Source of the DNA: an uncultured Draconibacterium sp.
GTDB taxonomy: Bacteria > Bacteroidota > Bacteroidia > Bacteroidales > Prolixibacteraceae
Assembly: GCF_913063105.1 (NCBI RefSeq)
Contig: NZ_CAJXYQ010000021.1
Span: forward strand, 17,191 to 81,190
Direction: 5' to 3'
Length of the DNA: 64,000 nt
Below the pieces are notes generated by a model. That model saw nothing but the letters and a program-made list of their open reading frames with translations, made no database searches and was not told the origin of the DNA. Positions 43,261 to 54,447 of this stretch are shown piece after piece. Position 1 is the first letter of the stretch; every line of letters starts with the position of its first letter. The translations under genes were made by a program, and so were the position numbers.

Positions 43261-45312
43261 ATGTCGGACACATCGGTTTTTGGAGCAGATTTTATTAAAG
43301 AAGCGGAAGCAATCATTTTAGAAAATATCTCGAATGAGCATTTCGGGGTTTCTGAACTTGCCGACCTGATGCATATGAGCCGGTCGAGTTTGCTTCGGAA
43401 AATAAAAACGCACACCCAGCTTTCTGCCAGTCAGTTTATTCGTAAGGTGCGTGTTACAAAAGCACTTGAATTGCTTCAACAGAACTCCCTAACTGTTGCC
43501 GAAGTTTCGTACCAGGTTGGTTTTAGCAACACCTCGTATTTTATTAAATGTTTTCGCGATGAATTTGCTTATTCGCCCGGTGAAATTCGAAAAGGTAAGC
43601 AACCCGAGGAGCAGGCCACTTTGCAGCCAACTATTTTAAAAAAATATGGCTGGTACCTGGCAGCTTCACTTGTAATCAGTATTGTTTTGGTGCTTGTTTT
43701 TCTTAACCGAAAAGAAGAAGCACCTACCGAGCTGGAAAAATCAATTGCAGTGTTGCCATTTAAAAACGAAAGCAGCGATACCCTAAACCTCTATTTTGTG
43801 AACGGTTTAATGGAATCGACCTTAAACAAACTGCAAAAAATTGGCGATTTGCGCGTGGTTAGCCGAACCTCATCTGCCCGATACCGAAATACACAAAAAA
43901 ACATACGCGAAATAGCCGAAGAATTGAATGTAAATTACCTGGTAGAAGGTAGTGGGCAGCGTTTTGGCAACCAGGTTTTGCTAAATATCCAGCTTATTGA
44001 AGCCTCAAGCGATCGTCCTATTTGGGGAGAACAATACAGCCGGGAAATTAACGATGTATTTGCACTGCAAAACGAAGTGGCGCAGAAAATTGCGAATGCC
44101 ATTAAGGCCGTAGTTACTGCCGACGAATTGTTGCAAATACAGAAAATTCCGACAAAAAGCCTCGAGGCTTATGATTATTACCTGCAGGCTCTTGATTATT
44201 ACTACAGCCGAACAAAAGAAAATTTAGAAACAGCAATCGGGCTGTTTCAGCAAGCAATAGAATTAGATGAGGAGTTTGCCCTTGCTTATGCCAACATTGC
44301 CATTTCGTATTATTTTCTTGATTTAAACCAGGTAAAAAAACAACACACTGAACGCATTAATACTTTTGCCGACAAGGCCTTGCTTTACGACTCTAAACTG
44401 GCAGAAAGCCTTATTGCAAAAGCGCTGTATTATTTGCAAATCGGCGAATATGAATTAACCGTTCCACATCTTGAAAAAGCGCTGGAGTACAATCCAAATT
44501 CATCGGCAGTGGTACAAATGCTGGGCGATTTATATGCCCGGGTAATTCCCAATACCGACAAATACCTGGAATATGCGCTAAAAGGTATTCAGCTCGACAT
44601 TGCCGCAAACGATTCAGTCATGAAAGGTTACACCTACCTGCATTTAAGCAATGCCCTCGTTCAGAATGGTTTTGTTGAAGAAGCAACAACTTATATTAAC
44701 CTGGCACTTCAGGTTGATTCAACCAACTATTATGCCCCTATGTTAAAAGCATTTATTGTTTACGCTAAAAATGGCAATACCCAACAAACAAAAAGTATAC
44801 TTACAGCTGAATGGGAAAAAGATACCACACGCCTTGATATTTTGCAAGAAGTGGCCAAAATGCATTATTACGAAGAAGATTACGACAGTGCTTTTTATTA
44901 TTACGAAAAGTTTGTGCATGCCCGGGAGAAATTTGGGCTCGATATTTACCAACATGAAGACATAAAAATTGCCTGGGTATACCGAATGAAAGGAAGGGAA
45001 AAAGAGGCTGCAGCTTTTTTAAATACTTACAACTTATATTGCGAAGAAGATAAATCGATTTATAAAAGTGCCAGCCTGGCAACTAAGTACGCCTTTGAAG
45101 GGCAAAACAAAAAGGCATTGGAACAACTCAGAATTTTTGCCACACAGGATAATTACCAATACTGGTTATTGCTGTTTATAGAAAAAGAGCCAATATTTAA
45201 AGCACTTAAAAACAATCCCGAATTTGAAAATGTGATAGAAAAAATAAAAGACCGTTTCTGGCAAAGACATCAACACCTGAAAAAACTTTTGGCAAATAAA
45301 AACCTGATCTGA
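43261..45312 (+). CDS. AraC-HTH / TolB-like / TPR one-component membrane regulator
   Basis: 683 residues. Domains in order: AraC-type DNA-binding domain at the N-terminus (about 10-110; VSELADLMHMSRSSLLRKI; VAEVSYQVGFSNTSYFIKCF), one membrane helix (about 128-147), a TolB-N/adenylate-cyclase-associated domain (KSIAVLPFKNESSD at about 160; LVEGSGQRFGNQVLLNIQLIEA by its core VEGSGQRFGN), and TPR repeats (about 290-600). AraC domains are usually C-terminal; here the HTH is N-terminal and cytosolic with a periplasmic TPR sensor side, as in ToxR-like proteins. It is divergent from the ankyrin lipoprotein/acyltransferase group, its likely target. Confidence 0.88.
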   Translation: MSDTSVFGADFIKEAEAIILENISNEHFGVSELADLMHMSRSSLLRKIKTHTQLSASQFIRKVRVTKALELLQQNSLTVAEVSYQVGFSNTSYFIKCFRDEFAYSPGEIRKGKQPEEQATLQPTILKKYGWYLAASLVISIVLVLVFLNRKEEAPTELEKSIAVLPFKNESSDTLNLYFVNGLMESTLNKLQKIGDLRVVSRTSSARYRNTQKNIREIAEELNVNYLVEGSGQRFGNQVLLNIQLIEASSDRPIWGEQYSREINDVFALQNEVAQKIANAIKAVVTADELLQIQKIPTKSLEAYDYYLQALDYYYSRTKENLETAIGLFQQAIELDEEFALAYANIAISYYFLDLNQVKKQHTERINTFADKALLYDSKLAESLIAKALYYLQIGEYELTVPHLEKALEYNPNSSAVVQMLGDLYARVIPNTDKYLEYALKGIQLDIAANDSVMKGYTYLHLSNALVQNGFVEEATTYINLALQVDSTNYYAPMLKAFIVYAKNGNTQQTKSILTAEWEKDTTRLDILQEVAKMHYYEEDYDSAFYYYEKFVHAREKFGLDIYQHEDIKIAWVYRMKGREKEAAAFLNTYNLYCEEDKSIYKSASLATKYAFEGQNKKALEQLRIFATQDNYQYWLLLFIEKEPIFKALKNNPEFENVIEKIKDRFWQRHQHLKKLLANKNLI

Positions 45313-47299
<1,987 letters not shown>

Positions 47300-47323
47300 G
47301 AAGATTTCCACCATAATTTTCAG

Positions 47324-47356
47324 AATGCCATTCGTTTTAACGGGTGGCATTTTTTA
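47324..47356 (+). terminator. intrinsic terminator of pgi
   Basis: AATGCCATTCG (47324-47334) pairs with CGGGTGGCATT (47341-47351), 11 bp with two G-U pairs, loop of six, followed by TTTTT. It lies between the convergent pgi and gpsA genes. Confidence 0.82.
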
Positions 47357-47364
47357 TGGATAAT

Positions 47365-48360
47365 CTAGCAGAGTTTTCGGGTTAATTCGGTAAATACTTT
47401 GTGTGGTGGTATTTTCTCGTAAAGTATTTTGTAAACCGCCTCGCAAATAGGCATATCAACCTGGTATTTTTGATTAATCCGGTGTATCGATTTTGAAGCA
47501 TAATAGCCTTCGGCAACCATATTTAATTCTAGCTGTGCAGCTTTTACAGAATACCCTTTTCCCAGCATCGACCCAAAAGTACGGTTCCGGCTAAACTGCG
47601 AGTACGAAGTAACCATCAGGTCTCCAAGATAAGCCGGCGCTTTAATATCTCTTGTAATTGGGTGTACCACATCTACAAAGCGTTTTATTTCCTGAATTGC
47701 CCTTGAAATAAGAACGGCATGAAAATTATCGCCAAAACGCTGTCCATGCGCAATACCGGCAGCAATTGCAACAATATTTTTTAGCACTGCTGCATATTCG
47801 GTTCCCCAAATATCATCCGATGGGGTTGTATAAATGTATTCACATTCAATCAGTCGGGTAAATTTTTTGGCTTTCTCTTCGGTGGTGCAGGCCACTGTTA
47901 AATACGACAATTTTTCGCGAGCTACTTCTTCGGCATGGCATGGGCCGGCCAAAACACCAATCCTGTCGTGGTCTACATTAAAATATTTTTGCAGGTATTG
48001 GGCAACCAAAAGATTCTCTTCGGTAACAATACCCTTAACACCCGAAAGTATATACTTGCCTGAAAGGTCTTTCACCTCCATAAAAACTGAAGGCAAAAAG
48101 GCAGAAGGAACAGCAACAATTATAATGTCTGAGTTGGCAACCACACAATTTACATCTGAACAGAAATTTATTCTATCCGTATCAAATTCAACTTCGTGCA
48201 AATAACGCGGATTATGTTTATTGCGTTTAAAGCTGTTGATGGTCGATTTTTTCCGGATAAACCAATTAATTTCATCAACATTCTCCAGAAGAATTTTAGC
48301 CAGGGCAGTTGCCCAGCTTCCACTCCCAATTATGCCAACTTTATCTGTTTTTAAATTCAT
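47365..48360 (-). CDS. gpsA: NAD(P)H-dependent glycerol-3-phosphate dehydrogenase
   Basis: 331 residues; reduces dihydroxyacetone phosphate to sn-glycerol-3-phosphate for phospholipid synthesis. Rossmann motif VGIIGSGSWATALAKIL (about 8-24), AVPSAFLPSV, GVKGIVTEENLL, LAGPCHAEEVA, catalytic-Lys region AAVLKNIVAIAAGIAHG, APAYLGDLMVTSYSQFSRNRTFG by GDLMVTSYSQFSRN, and MVAEGYYASKSIH. The -7 box at 48381-48388 lies 20 bases upstream of the ATG. Convergent with pgi, an order common in this phylum. Confidence 0.96.
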   Translation of the reverse strand: MNLKTDKVGIIGSGSWATALAKILLENVDEINWFIRKKSTINSFKRNKHNPRYLHEVEFDTDRINFCSDVNCVVANSDIIIVAVPSAFLPSVFMEVKDLSGKYILSGVKGIVTEENLLVAQYLQKYFNVDHDRIGVLAGPCHAEEVAREKLSYLTVACTTEEKAKKFTRLIECEYIYTTPSDDIWGTEYAAVLKNIVAIAAGIAHGQRFGDNFHAVLISRAIQEIKRFVDVVHPITRDIKAPAYLGDLMVTSYSQFSRNRTFGSMLGKGYSVKAAQLELNMVAEGYYASKSIHRINQKYQVDMPICEAVYKILYEKIPPHKVFTELTRKLC

Positions 48361-48380
48361 CTCCCTCTTTTAATAACAGG

Positions 48381-48388
48381 CAAAGGTA
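48381..48388 (-). promoter_or_regulatory. -7 element (TAccTTTG) of gpsA
   Basis: The minus strand reads TACCTTTG, a full match to TAnnTTTG, 20 bases upstream of the gpsA start codon. Confidence 0.5.
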
Positions 48389-48578
48389 TAATTTGTAACT
48401 GCTTCTGAAAAGATTTGGCGTTTTTTCCTTTTTGCCAAAAAAGATTTTCGATGAAGTTTTAGCCATATCAACAACAATGTTGTGCGGTTTTTGCGTTTGT
48501 AAATCATCAATCGAATTTCTACATTTAAGAAAAAATATTTAACAGGCATTTTTGGATGAAACCTAAAATATACTACAA

Positions 48579-48782
48579 ATGAATAACAAAGTTAGTGCTA
48601 GTTCAATCAGGTTAAAGGCAATGATTGAGAAGGCTATTGAAGACCATAAGATTACACGAGAAGAGTACGACAAGATTTTAAATATTGCCGCTGAAGATGG
48701 CTACATCGACCGGCACGAGCAGGCTTTGCTAGGCCAGTTGCAACAAATGATAGAAGAGCGCCACGTAAAGTTTGTGATTTAA
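48579..48782 (+). CDS. small helical protein with TerB/EF-hand-like segment
   Basis: 67 residues, all helix by pattern, no signal. The central IAAEDGYIDRHEQALLGQLQQ resembles the short turn (DGxID..E..LL) repeated in TerB-like and DUF533-type proteins, but the protein is too short to assign. A polar N-terminus (NNKVSASSIRLKAMIEKAIE) and an amphipathic C-terminal helix (QMIEERHVKFVI) follow. It lies 5 bases upstream of the likely start of the DUF2817 gene. Possibly an adaptor or a partner of that protein; function unknown. Confidence 0.7.
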   Translation: MNNKVSASSIRLKAMIEKAIEDHKITREEYDKILNIAAEDGYIDRHEQALLGQLQQMIEERHVKFVI

Positions 48783-48786
48783 ATCG

Positions 48787-50040
48787 ATTAGGATAAAAAA
48801 AATTGTTAGAATTGCCGGAACCCTAATAATAGTTCTGGCATTAGCTGTTATAGGCTATTCTTATATAAGTTTTAACTCCTACTCACCCGACGATCCGGCA
48901 GTTGAAATTAATCAAACCCAACTGGCTTATTATCAGAATTCATGGGAAGAATGCCGCGCAGCATTCAGGCAGGAAGCACAAAAATTGGAAATGCGTTTTG
49001 ACAGCGTGGCGATTTTCAGCCGCCAGGTTGAAAGTAAGACCGACACCGGATTAACCATCGACTTTTGTTACATTCCGGCATGCGACAGCACCGAAAAATT
49101 AATAATGCTTTGTTCGGGCACGCACGGTATTGAAGGCTTTGTAGGCAGTGCTGTTCAGCAAATGCTTATGGCCGAGTTTTTTCAACCTGAAATGTTAAAA
49201 TCAACCGGAGTTTTGTTGGTGCACGGCTTAAATGCCTGGGGCTTTAAAAACGAGCGAAGGTTTACCGAAAACAATGTGGATTTAAACCGCAATTACAGTT
49301 TGGATCCGGCACTTTTTGAAACAAAAAATGATGGTTTTGTTGCCCTCTACGACATGCTCACCCCAAAAAGCGAGCTGAATATGAATAGTATAAGTAACCG
49401 TTTTTTTATGCTTAAAGCCATAAAACAAATTGCTCAAAAAGGTATGCCTGCCTTGCTGCAGGCCTTTGCCCAGGGGCAATATCAATTTAAAGAAGGGATA
49501 TACTTTGGTGGTTATAATTTTGAGCAACAAGTTGCCATAATGTCGGAGGTATTACAGGAAACCGCTCAACCGTACCACACCCTTTTAAACCTCGATTTAC
49601 ATACCGGATTTGGTGAGCGCGGAGAGCTGCACCTTTTCCCAAACCCGATTGACAAGCCCGAACTAAAAGCCAAAACAGAAGCCGTATTTGAAGGATACCA
49701 GATTGACTGGGGCGATTCGGATAATTTTTACACCGTTCACGGTCAGTTTGTGGAATTTATTGGAGAGTTGCTGCCCGAAAAAACAGCAATACCAATGCTA
49801 ATGGAGTTTGGAACTTTAAACACCGGAAGTACCATTGGTGCTGTTAAATCGGCACACATTTCAATTGTTGAAAATCAGGGTTTTCATTATGGCTATAAAA
49901 CGCCCAACGACAGTATAAAAGCAAAGGCCGGTTATTACGAAATGTTTTATCCTCCTTCGGAAAAATGGCGTTGCAATGCGCTAAATATTTCGCTTGAAAT
50001 GATGACTGCTGTTGTGGAAAACTTTAATAATCTTGATTAA
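48787..50040 (+). CDS. DUF2817 M14-like peptidase-related protein with membrane anchor; no AUG start
   Basis: The frame has no ATG, GTG or TTG between the upstream stop (48775) and TTG 48985, yet the codons from 48787 read I-R-I-K-K-I-V-R-I-A-G-T-L-I-I-V-L-A-L, a clear basic N-terminus plus membrane helix, then a periplasmic-type linker. I therefore start at ATT 48787 (or ATA 48793), giving about 417 residues; a start at 48985 would lose the anchor. The catalytic part is like zinc carboxypeptidases: SGTHGIEGFVGSA (HxxE zinc ligands), NVDLNRNY, LDLHTGFGERGELHLF (third His), and LMEFGTLNTG. Substrate unknown. Convergent with the DUF819 gene. Confidence 0.75.
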   Translation: MRIKKIVRIAGTLIIVLALAVIGYSYISFNSYSPDDPAVEINQTQLAYYQNSWEECRAAFRQEAQKLEMRFDSVAIFSRQVESKTDTGLTIDFCYIPACDSTEKLIMLCSGTHGIEGFVGSAVQQMLMAEFFQPEMLKSTGVLLVHGLNAWGFKNERRFTENNVDLNRNYSLDPALFETKNDGFVALYDMLTPKSELNMNSISNRFFMLKAIKQIAQKGMPALLQAFAQGQYQFKEGIYFGGYNFEQQVAIMSEVLQETAQPYHTLLNLDLHTGFGERGELHLFPNPIDKPELKAKTEAVFEGYQIDWGDSDNFYTVHGQFVEFIGELLPEKTAIPMLMEFGTLNTGSTIGAVKSAHISIVENQGFHYGYKTPNDSIKAKAGYYEMFYPPSEKWRCNALNISLEMMTAVVENFNNLD

Positions 50041-50065
50041 TCTGACTCGACCGCGTCTTGCTTTT

Positions 50066-51220
50066 TTATTTCAACAAATAAGCAATTAATACACCAAGGT
50101 AATTGCCCACCGCATAGCCCGCAATACCAACAACCAATCCGGTAAGTATTACCTGGCGATTTTTTAATGCTCCGGCGACCACCGGCACAAATGGAGGCGA
50201 GCAAATTAGTGCACTTGTGGAAATTATTACTGTATCGGCATCAACTTTAAAAATACGGGCTAAAATTATATGAATAATATGTGAGCCATAAACGGCAAGC
50301 GCCACATAGTAAAACAGCGAAAAAGAGATATTGGATAGTTTGCTTATATCGGCCATTGAAGCCACTGTTAAACAAAAAATCAGAATGAGGTACATGCCCA
50401 GCTGAAAGGTCTTTTTAATGGCTTTTATTTTGGGTACAAACGAAAAAGCTATTCCAAACGAGGTTATCAGCAAAATAATAACAGCAGTGGAGTAATCTTT
50501 TGGCACCAGCAAACTTATGGCGTAACTTAGCCCTAAAATAGCAACCGACAGCCCGAGTGCCCCCATCAGCGGCAAAAATGTGCTTTTTCTAAACATTCCT
50601 TCATATGATTCATATTCTTCCTCGAGGTTAACTTGCTGCAATCTCTCATTCTCTTTTTTTGCAGGTTTAAACGGAGGCAAAAACCACAAAAATACCTTTT
50701 GCCCAACTGATAGAATAAAAACCAGGTAGATGGCACCAAGGGTAAGATCGTAGGTGTGGGTCATAATGTACAATTCCTGCGAAACATTCAAGGCAGTTTT
50801 CATGGCAGCCATATTTGGGGTGCCGCCGGTGTAAACACCTACCAACATTCCGGCAACCTGCCAGGTGTTTTCAATGTCGTTTCGAAAAACAAAAAAGCCA
50901 ATTATTACAACTGCCAGTACCGAAATTAGCCCGGTAACCAAGGCCAGAAAAGCCGAACGTGCCATTTTAAACCACGACCGCACATCTACCGAAAAAAGAA
51001 TTAATGGCAACGACAAGGGAATGGTAATTTCAGTAAGCAAATTCTGGTAAGTTTCGGCGCCTTGTGGCAATACGCCCATATTCCCGATTACTAAGCCAAC
51101 ACCATAGCAGATAAGCACAGCGCCAATTTTTTTTAAAATCGAGAACTTTCCCTCAAGATAAATAACTACAACCGGAGTAATAACAAATAGAATAATTAAC
51201 GCCAGAAACGGTGTCTCCAT
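50066..51220 (-). CDS. DUF819-family membrane protein
   Basis: 384 residues with about ten hydrophobic segments and one charged cytoplasmic loop (KENERLQQVNLEEEYES, about 197-213). Family segments LPLILFSVDVRSWFKMA and GVYTGGTPNMAAMKTALNV are typical of DUF819 (YjcL-like), an uncharacterised group resembling secondary transporters with an inverted repeat (second half: FGIAFSFVPK, SALICSPPFVPVVAGALKNR). Probably carries a small solute; substrate unknown. A near -7 element (TATCTTTA, minus strand, 51249-51256) precedes it. Convergent with the DUF2817 gene. Confidence 0.85.
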   Translation of the reverse strand: METPFLALIILFVITPVVVIYLEGKFSILKKIGAVLICYGVGLVIGNMGVLPQGAETYQNLLTEITIPLSLPLILFSVDVRSWFKMARSAFLALVTGLISVLAVVIIGFFVFRNDIENTWQVAGMLVGVYTGGTPNMAAMKTALNVSQELYIMTHTYDLTLGAIYLVFILSVGQKVFLWFLPPFKPAKKENERLQQVNLEEEYESYEGMFRKSTFLPLMGALGLSVAILGLSYAISLLVPKDYSTAVIILLITSFGIAFSFVPKIKAIKKTFQLGMYLILIFCLTVASMADISKLSNISFSLFYYVALAVYGSHIIHIILARIFKVDADTVIISTSALICSPPFVPVVAGALKNRQVILTGLVVGIAGYAVGNYLGVLIAYLLK

Positions 51221-51323
51221 ATATTGATGATTTTCCCTTATCAGTTGGTAAAGATATTAGAATGGGGTTTAACTGCAAATTGTATTTTGTCTCGCCAATC
51301 TCCCCTCTTCTTCAAAAACAAAA

Positions 51324-51539
51324 CTATTGCCTGTTTTGTGTGTTTTTACCGAAGGCCAGAGCTACTGATAATTGAAGCATACTTTTCTTTTTTTGATTAT
51401 TGACATAATAATCGTTTACCGTCGCAAAAACGGGATAAAAAGCCAATTCAATAAGTCCGGTTGTTAAAACGGACTGTTTTTGCCCGTATGAATTTAAAAC
51501 AACAAGAACGCATAGTGTTAAGGTAAATAGGCTTTTCAT
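51324..51539 (-). CDS. small secreted protein of unknown function
   Basis: 71 residues with a clean signal peptide (MKSLFTLTLCVLVVLNSYGQ, cleavage after GQ as in other exported proteins here). The mature part has VLTTGLIELAFYPVFATVNDYY, then a basic patch (NNQKKKS), then LSVALAFGKN. No family recognised. The strong signal-peptide pattern and clear start support coding; no ribosomal or promoter element confirms it. Confidence 0.5.
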   Translation of the reverse strand: MKSLFTLTLCVLVVLNSYGQKQSVLTTGLIELAFYPVFATVNDYYVNNQKKKSMLQLSVALAFGKNTQNRQ

Positions 51540-51682
51540 TTCAAAAACTGGTTTTATCTTTCTTTTTAAAAAATCAAGTTCGCTTGTACTTCAATTTTCA
51601 CCGATATTTTAAGCTACTTCATAAAAAGGAATTAGCAATTAAATAAAAAATGCAGTGTTTTGCCCGTCAAAAGACCAAATGG

Positions 51683-52216
51683 TTAAACGCTTAACCAATC
51701 GCTTTTGGTCAGGCAATAAATTCTGTCAGTAAAACTTTGCCCGTGCATTTCCGTAACAATTTCGTTCTGCGTGTCAGTAAAACCTAGTTTCTCTGCCACC
51801 CTAATCGATGCTCGGTTTTCAGGATCGATGTGAACCAGAATCTCATTTTTTCCCATTTCCCTGAATACATGATCAATAACGTGGCGCAAGGCCTCGGTTG
51901 CAAAGCCTTTTCCCTGTTTTTGTTTGGCCACTGTGTAACCAAGAGAAACCCTAAAATAATTTTCTTTATGAAAATTAATTCCAAGATCTCCAATCATCTC
52001 TTGACTTTCTTTCTCGATAATTGCCAGTTGAAACCAAGTACCTGCAATGTTGGGCGTCCTTGCTGTGTTTTTAATAAACTGCCCGGCATCGTTTATTGAC
52101 TTCGGAACAGCCCCCTGGTACTTGTTGGCTTCCGCATCCGAGCGGTAGGCAAAAAGGCTTTCCTTGTCGCTTAACCTAATGGGGCGTAAATTCAATCTTG
52201 GAGTAGATACCAGCAT
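51683..52216 (-). CDS. GNAT-family N-acetyltransferase (RimJ/RimL-like)
   Basis: 177 residues. RimJ/RimL-type acetyltransferase: TPRLNLRPIRLSDKESLF (first strand and helix), GDLGINFHKE, LGYTVAKQKQGKGFATEALRHV by its acetyl-CoA-binding motif A segment QGKGFATEA, and RVAEKLGFTDTQNE. Acceptor substrate unknown (ribosomal protein N-terminus, peptide or small molecule). It directly follows the hydrolase gene with no gap, third in an operon with two alpha/beta hydrolases. Confidence 0.88.
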   Translation of the reverse strand: MLVSTPRLNLRPIRLSDKESLFAYRSDAEANKYQGAVPKSINDAGQFIKNTARTPNIAGTWFQLAIIEKESQEMIGDLGINFHKENYFRVSLGYTVAKQKQGKGFATEALRHVIDHVFREMGKNEILVHIDPENRASIRVAEKLGFTDTQNEIVTEMHGQSFTDRIYCLTKSDWLSV

Positions 52217-53623
52217 TTATTTATTAATTGTTTCTTCAATCCAGATCTTCATCAGCTTTAACACCTCCGGATCTATGGTTTCTTCAATTTGCGAATATTC
52301 AGCCACCGAACCGGTTTCGCAATTTTGAAAAAGGTGATTAAGGTTCTCAAAAGCTTTTGTGGTTATGTTTGTATTTCCTCCGGCCAGCAGGGCCAATTTT
52401 ATTGAGTCGAGATTAGCAACTGGCACCTGAACATCTTTTACTCCATTTATTGCCAACACCGGACATTTTACTTTTTGTAATGTTGGCCGCGGATCGTAGG
52501 TTAAAAAGTATCGAAACCAACTGTTGTTTACTCCTGCAATTTTAGCGTCAACTGCAGCTTTCATTTCGTCGTTCATTCCGGGATAAAAGCCCTGCGACAA
52601 AATTAATCGAAGTTGTTCCTGTGTTTTTACCGAATCAGACTCTGTTTTAATTATTTCAAATATGCGTTGATTAACCATCCGGCTTTGTTTTATGGATATT
52701 TCCGGGACACCGGCAGCCTTTAACGCCAGCGCGTTTTGCTCGTATAAAATTTGTTCGCCCACCATTCCGGGCCCGGCCATCATAATAAAAAAGGCGATAT
52801 CAGTTGTTTTGGCAGCTACCAAGGGGGCAATCAGCCCTCCTTCGCTGTGCCCAATCAATCCTATTTTTTCCTTGTCGATTTCACCCCTGTCTTCTAAAAA
52901 AGCAAATCCTGCCAAAACATCACTGGCAAAATCCTCGCTGGTTGCGTTAGACACACTTCCTTCCGACCCTCCCACTCCACGGTCGTCAATCCTTAAAACT
53001 GCAATTCCGTTTCGGGCAAAATAGTCGGCCAAAACCCAAAACATTTTATGTCCAAAAATCGTTTCATCACGATCCTGGGCTCCCGATCCGCTAATTAATA
53101 TTACGGCGGGGTAAGTTCCGATAGTATTCGGCACCGTTAAAGTGCCTGCTATTTTAAACCCCGATTGTTTATTAATGTAATTCACTTCTTCGATATAGTA
53201 AGGGAAGGGAGCCTTTGGAGTTTGTGGACGGTACAGGCCGGGCGCTTTATTCTTTTTAATCAGGGTAAGCGGAATATGCACCCGGTTTTTGGTCCATTCG
53301 CCTTTTACAGTGGTATCATTCAGGAAAATACCGGCAAAGGTTCGGTTAATTTCGGGTGTACTTATTCGCAGGCTGTCGGCTGAACTGATTTCGCGCACAC
53401 ACGCCAGGTTCGTTGCCTCCTGTTCTGGTATGTCGAGGGTTATTTGTTGTGTGCCGTCAAGTTCTGGCAGAATATGAAAAACCAGGGTAAGTTTTATGCT
53501 CGGCAAATCTACTTTACCAACCCAATAGCCACTGATAGTATCGGGTTGCGCTTTTGCGGGCTTTAATCCGAATAAAAACAAAGTAATTAGAACGAACAAG
53601 CCAAGGCGATTATGATTTTTCAT
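52217..53623 (-). CDS. secreted alpha/beta hydrolase
   Basis: 468 residues. Signal peptide (about 1-25, KNHNRLGLFVLITLFLFGLKPAKA region), an N-terminal beta-rich domain of about 110 residues (DTISGYWVGKVDLPSIKLTL), then an alpha/beta hydrolase: ILISGSGAQDRDE, nucleophile IGLIGHSEGGLIAPLVA (Ser in GHSEGG), acid INGVKDVQVP and His LNHLFQ. Proteins with this layout act as serine esterases or peptidases. Substrate unknown. It overlaps the second hydrolase by 4 bases and abuts the GNAT gene, so the three form an operon. Confidence 0.9.
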   Translation of the reverse strand: MKNHNRLGLFVLITLFLFGLKPAKAQPDTISGYWVGKVDLPSIKLTLVFHILPELDGTQQITLDIPEQEATNLACVREISSADSLRISTPEINRTFAGIFLNDTTVKGEWTKNRVHIPLTLIKKNKAPGLYRPQTPKAPFPYYIEEVNYINKQSGFKIAGTLTVPNTIGTYPAVILISGSGAQDRDETIFGHKMFWVLADYFARNGIAVLRIDDRGVGGSEGSVSNATSEDFASDVLAGFAFLEDRGEIDKEKIGLIGHSEGGLIAPLVAAKTTDIAFFIMMAGPGMVGEQILYEQNALALKAAGVPEISIKQSRMVNQRIFEIIKTESDSVKTQEQLRLILSQGFYPGMNDEMKAAVDAKIAGVNNSWFRYFLTYDPRPTLQKVKCPVLAINGVKDVQVPVANLDSIKLALLAGGNTNITTKAFENLNHLFQNCETGSVAEYSQIEETIDPEVLKLMKIWIEETINK

Positions 53624-54447
53624 TCCGCTTGTATTTTGTTTAGTTGTTCTATTTCTTTCAGAAGAATCTCCAGTGCCGGAGAAACCATACCGCCATGATT
53701 AAATGCATCCAATTCGTAGAGTTTTGTTTTTGTATGCCCTGCAACTTTCATCATACGGTACATGTAAGCATTTTCTTCGTAACGCCCCAGCATTTCCAGT
53801 TCCCGGTCGCCGGTAATTAATACCAATGGCGGCGCTTCGGGGCGAACAAAATACAGGGGAGCAAATGCATCAATAATTGGTTGTGTTCCGGCGATACCTC
53901 GCTCGGCGCGCACAGTAAAATGCGTAATCGTATGTCCGCTAAATGGAACAAGCAAAGCTATACTATCTGCCGCTACGCCATATTTTTCAAGGTACTGTGT
54001 GTCCATGCCAATCATACTTGCTAAATAACCGCCGGCCGAATGTCCGCTAACCACAATTTTGCTTTTACTTCCTCCAAATTTTTCAATATTATTAAAAGTC
54101 CAGGCAACTGCTGCCGCTGCATCCTCAATGTAAACCGGGCATTTTACTTTTGGCGACAAACGATAATTTACAGCTACCACGGCAAGACCTTTTTCTTTTA
54201 GTTTCTCGGGAATATGTTTATTTCCGGCTTTTAAGCCTCCGCCATGAAACCAGACTATGGTTGTAAAGTTACTTTTGTTATTCGGATAGTAAATATCGAG
54301 TTTACAGCGTTGCTTAGTATAATCTGAAGCATCTGAAGTTTCCAAATATGGGATATTTTCTTTTAATACATAGCCCTGTTCCTGGGCAAACGAATGCGGG
54401 ATAAAAGTAATCCAAAGAATACTACATAAAACGATAGTGCTTTTCAT
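53620..54447 (-). CDS. secreted alpha/beta hydrolase, BD-FAE/esterase type
   Basis: About 275 residues. I set the start at ATG 54447: KSTIVLCSILWITFIPHSFAQ is a signal peptide, whereas the longer frame to 54558 adds a cysteine-rich non-hydrophobic extension. Motifs: oxyanion TTIVWFHGGGLKAG (HGGG), nucleophile KIVVSGHSAGGYLAS (GHSAGG), acid LITGDRELE (D), His DAFNHGGMV. Similar to carboxylesterases of the BD-FAE/lipase superfamily. Substrate unknown. First gene of the three-gene operon; overlaps the next by 4 bases. Confidence 0.9.
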   Translation of the reverse strand: MKSTIVLCSILWITFIPHSFAQEQGYVLKENIPYLETSDASDYTKQRCKLDIYYPNNKSNFTTIVWFHGGGLKAGNKHIPEKLKEKGLAVVAVNYRLSPKVKCPVYIEDAAAAVAWTFNNIEKFGGSKSKIVVSGHSAGGYLASMIGMDTQYLEKYGVAADSIALLVPFSGHTITHFTVRAERGIAGTQPIIDAFAPLYFVRPEAPPLVLITGDRELEMLGRYEENAYMYRMMKVAGHTKTKLYELDAFNHGGMVSPALEILLKEIEQLNKIQAE

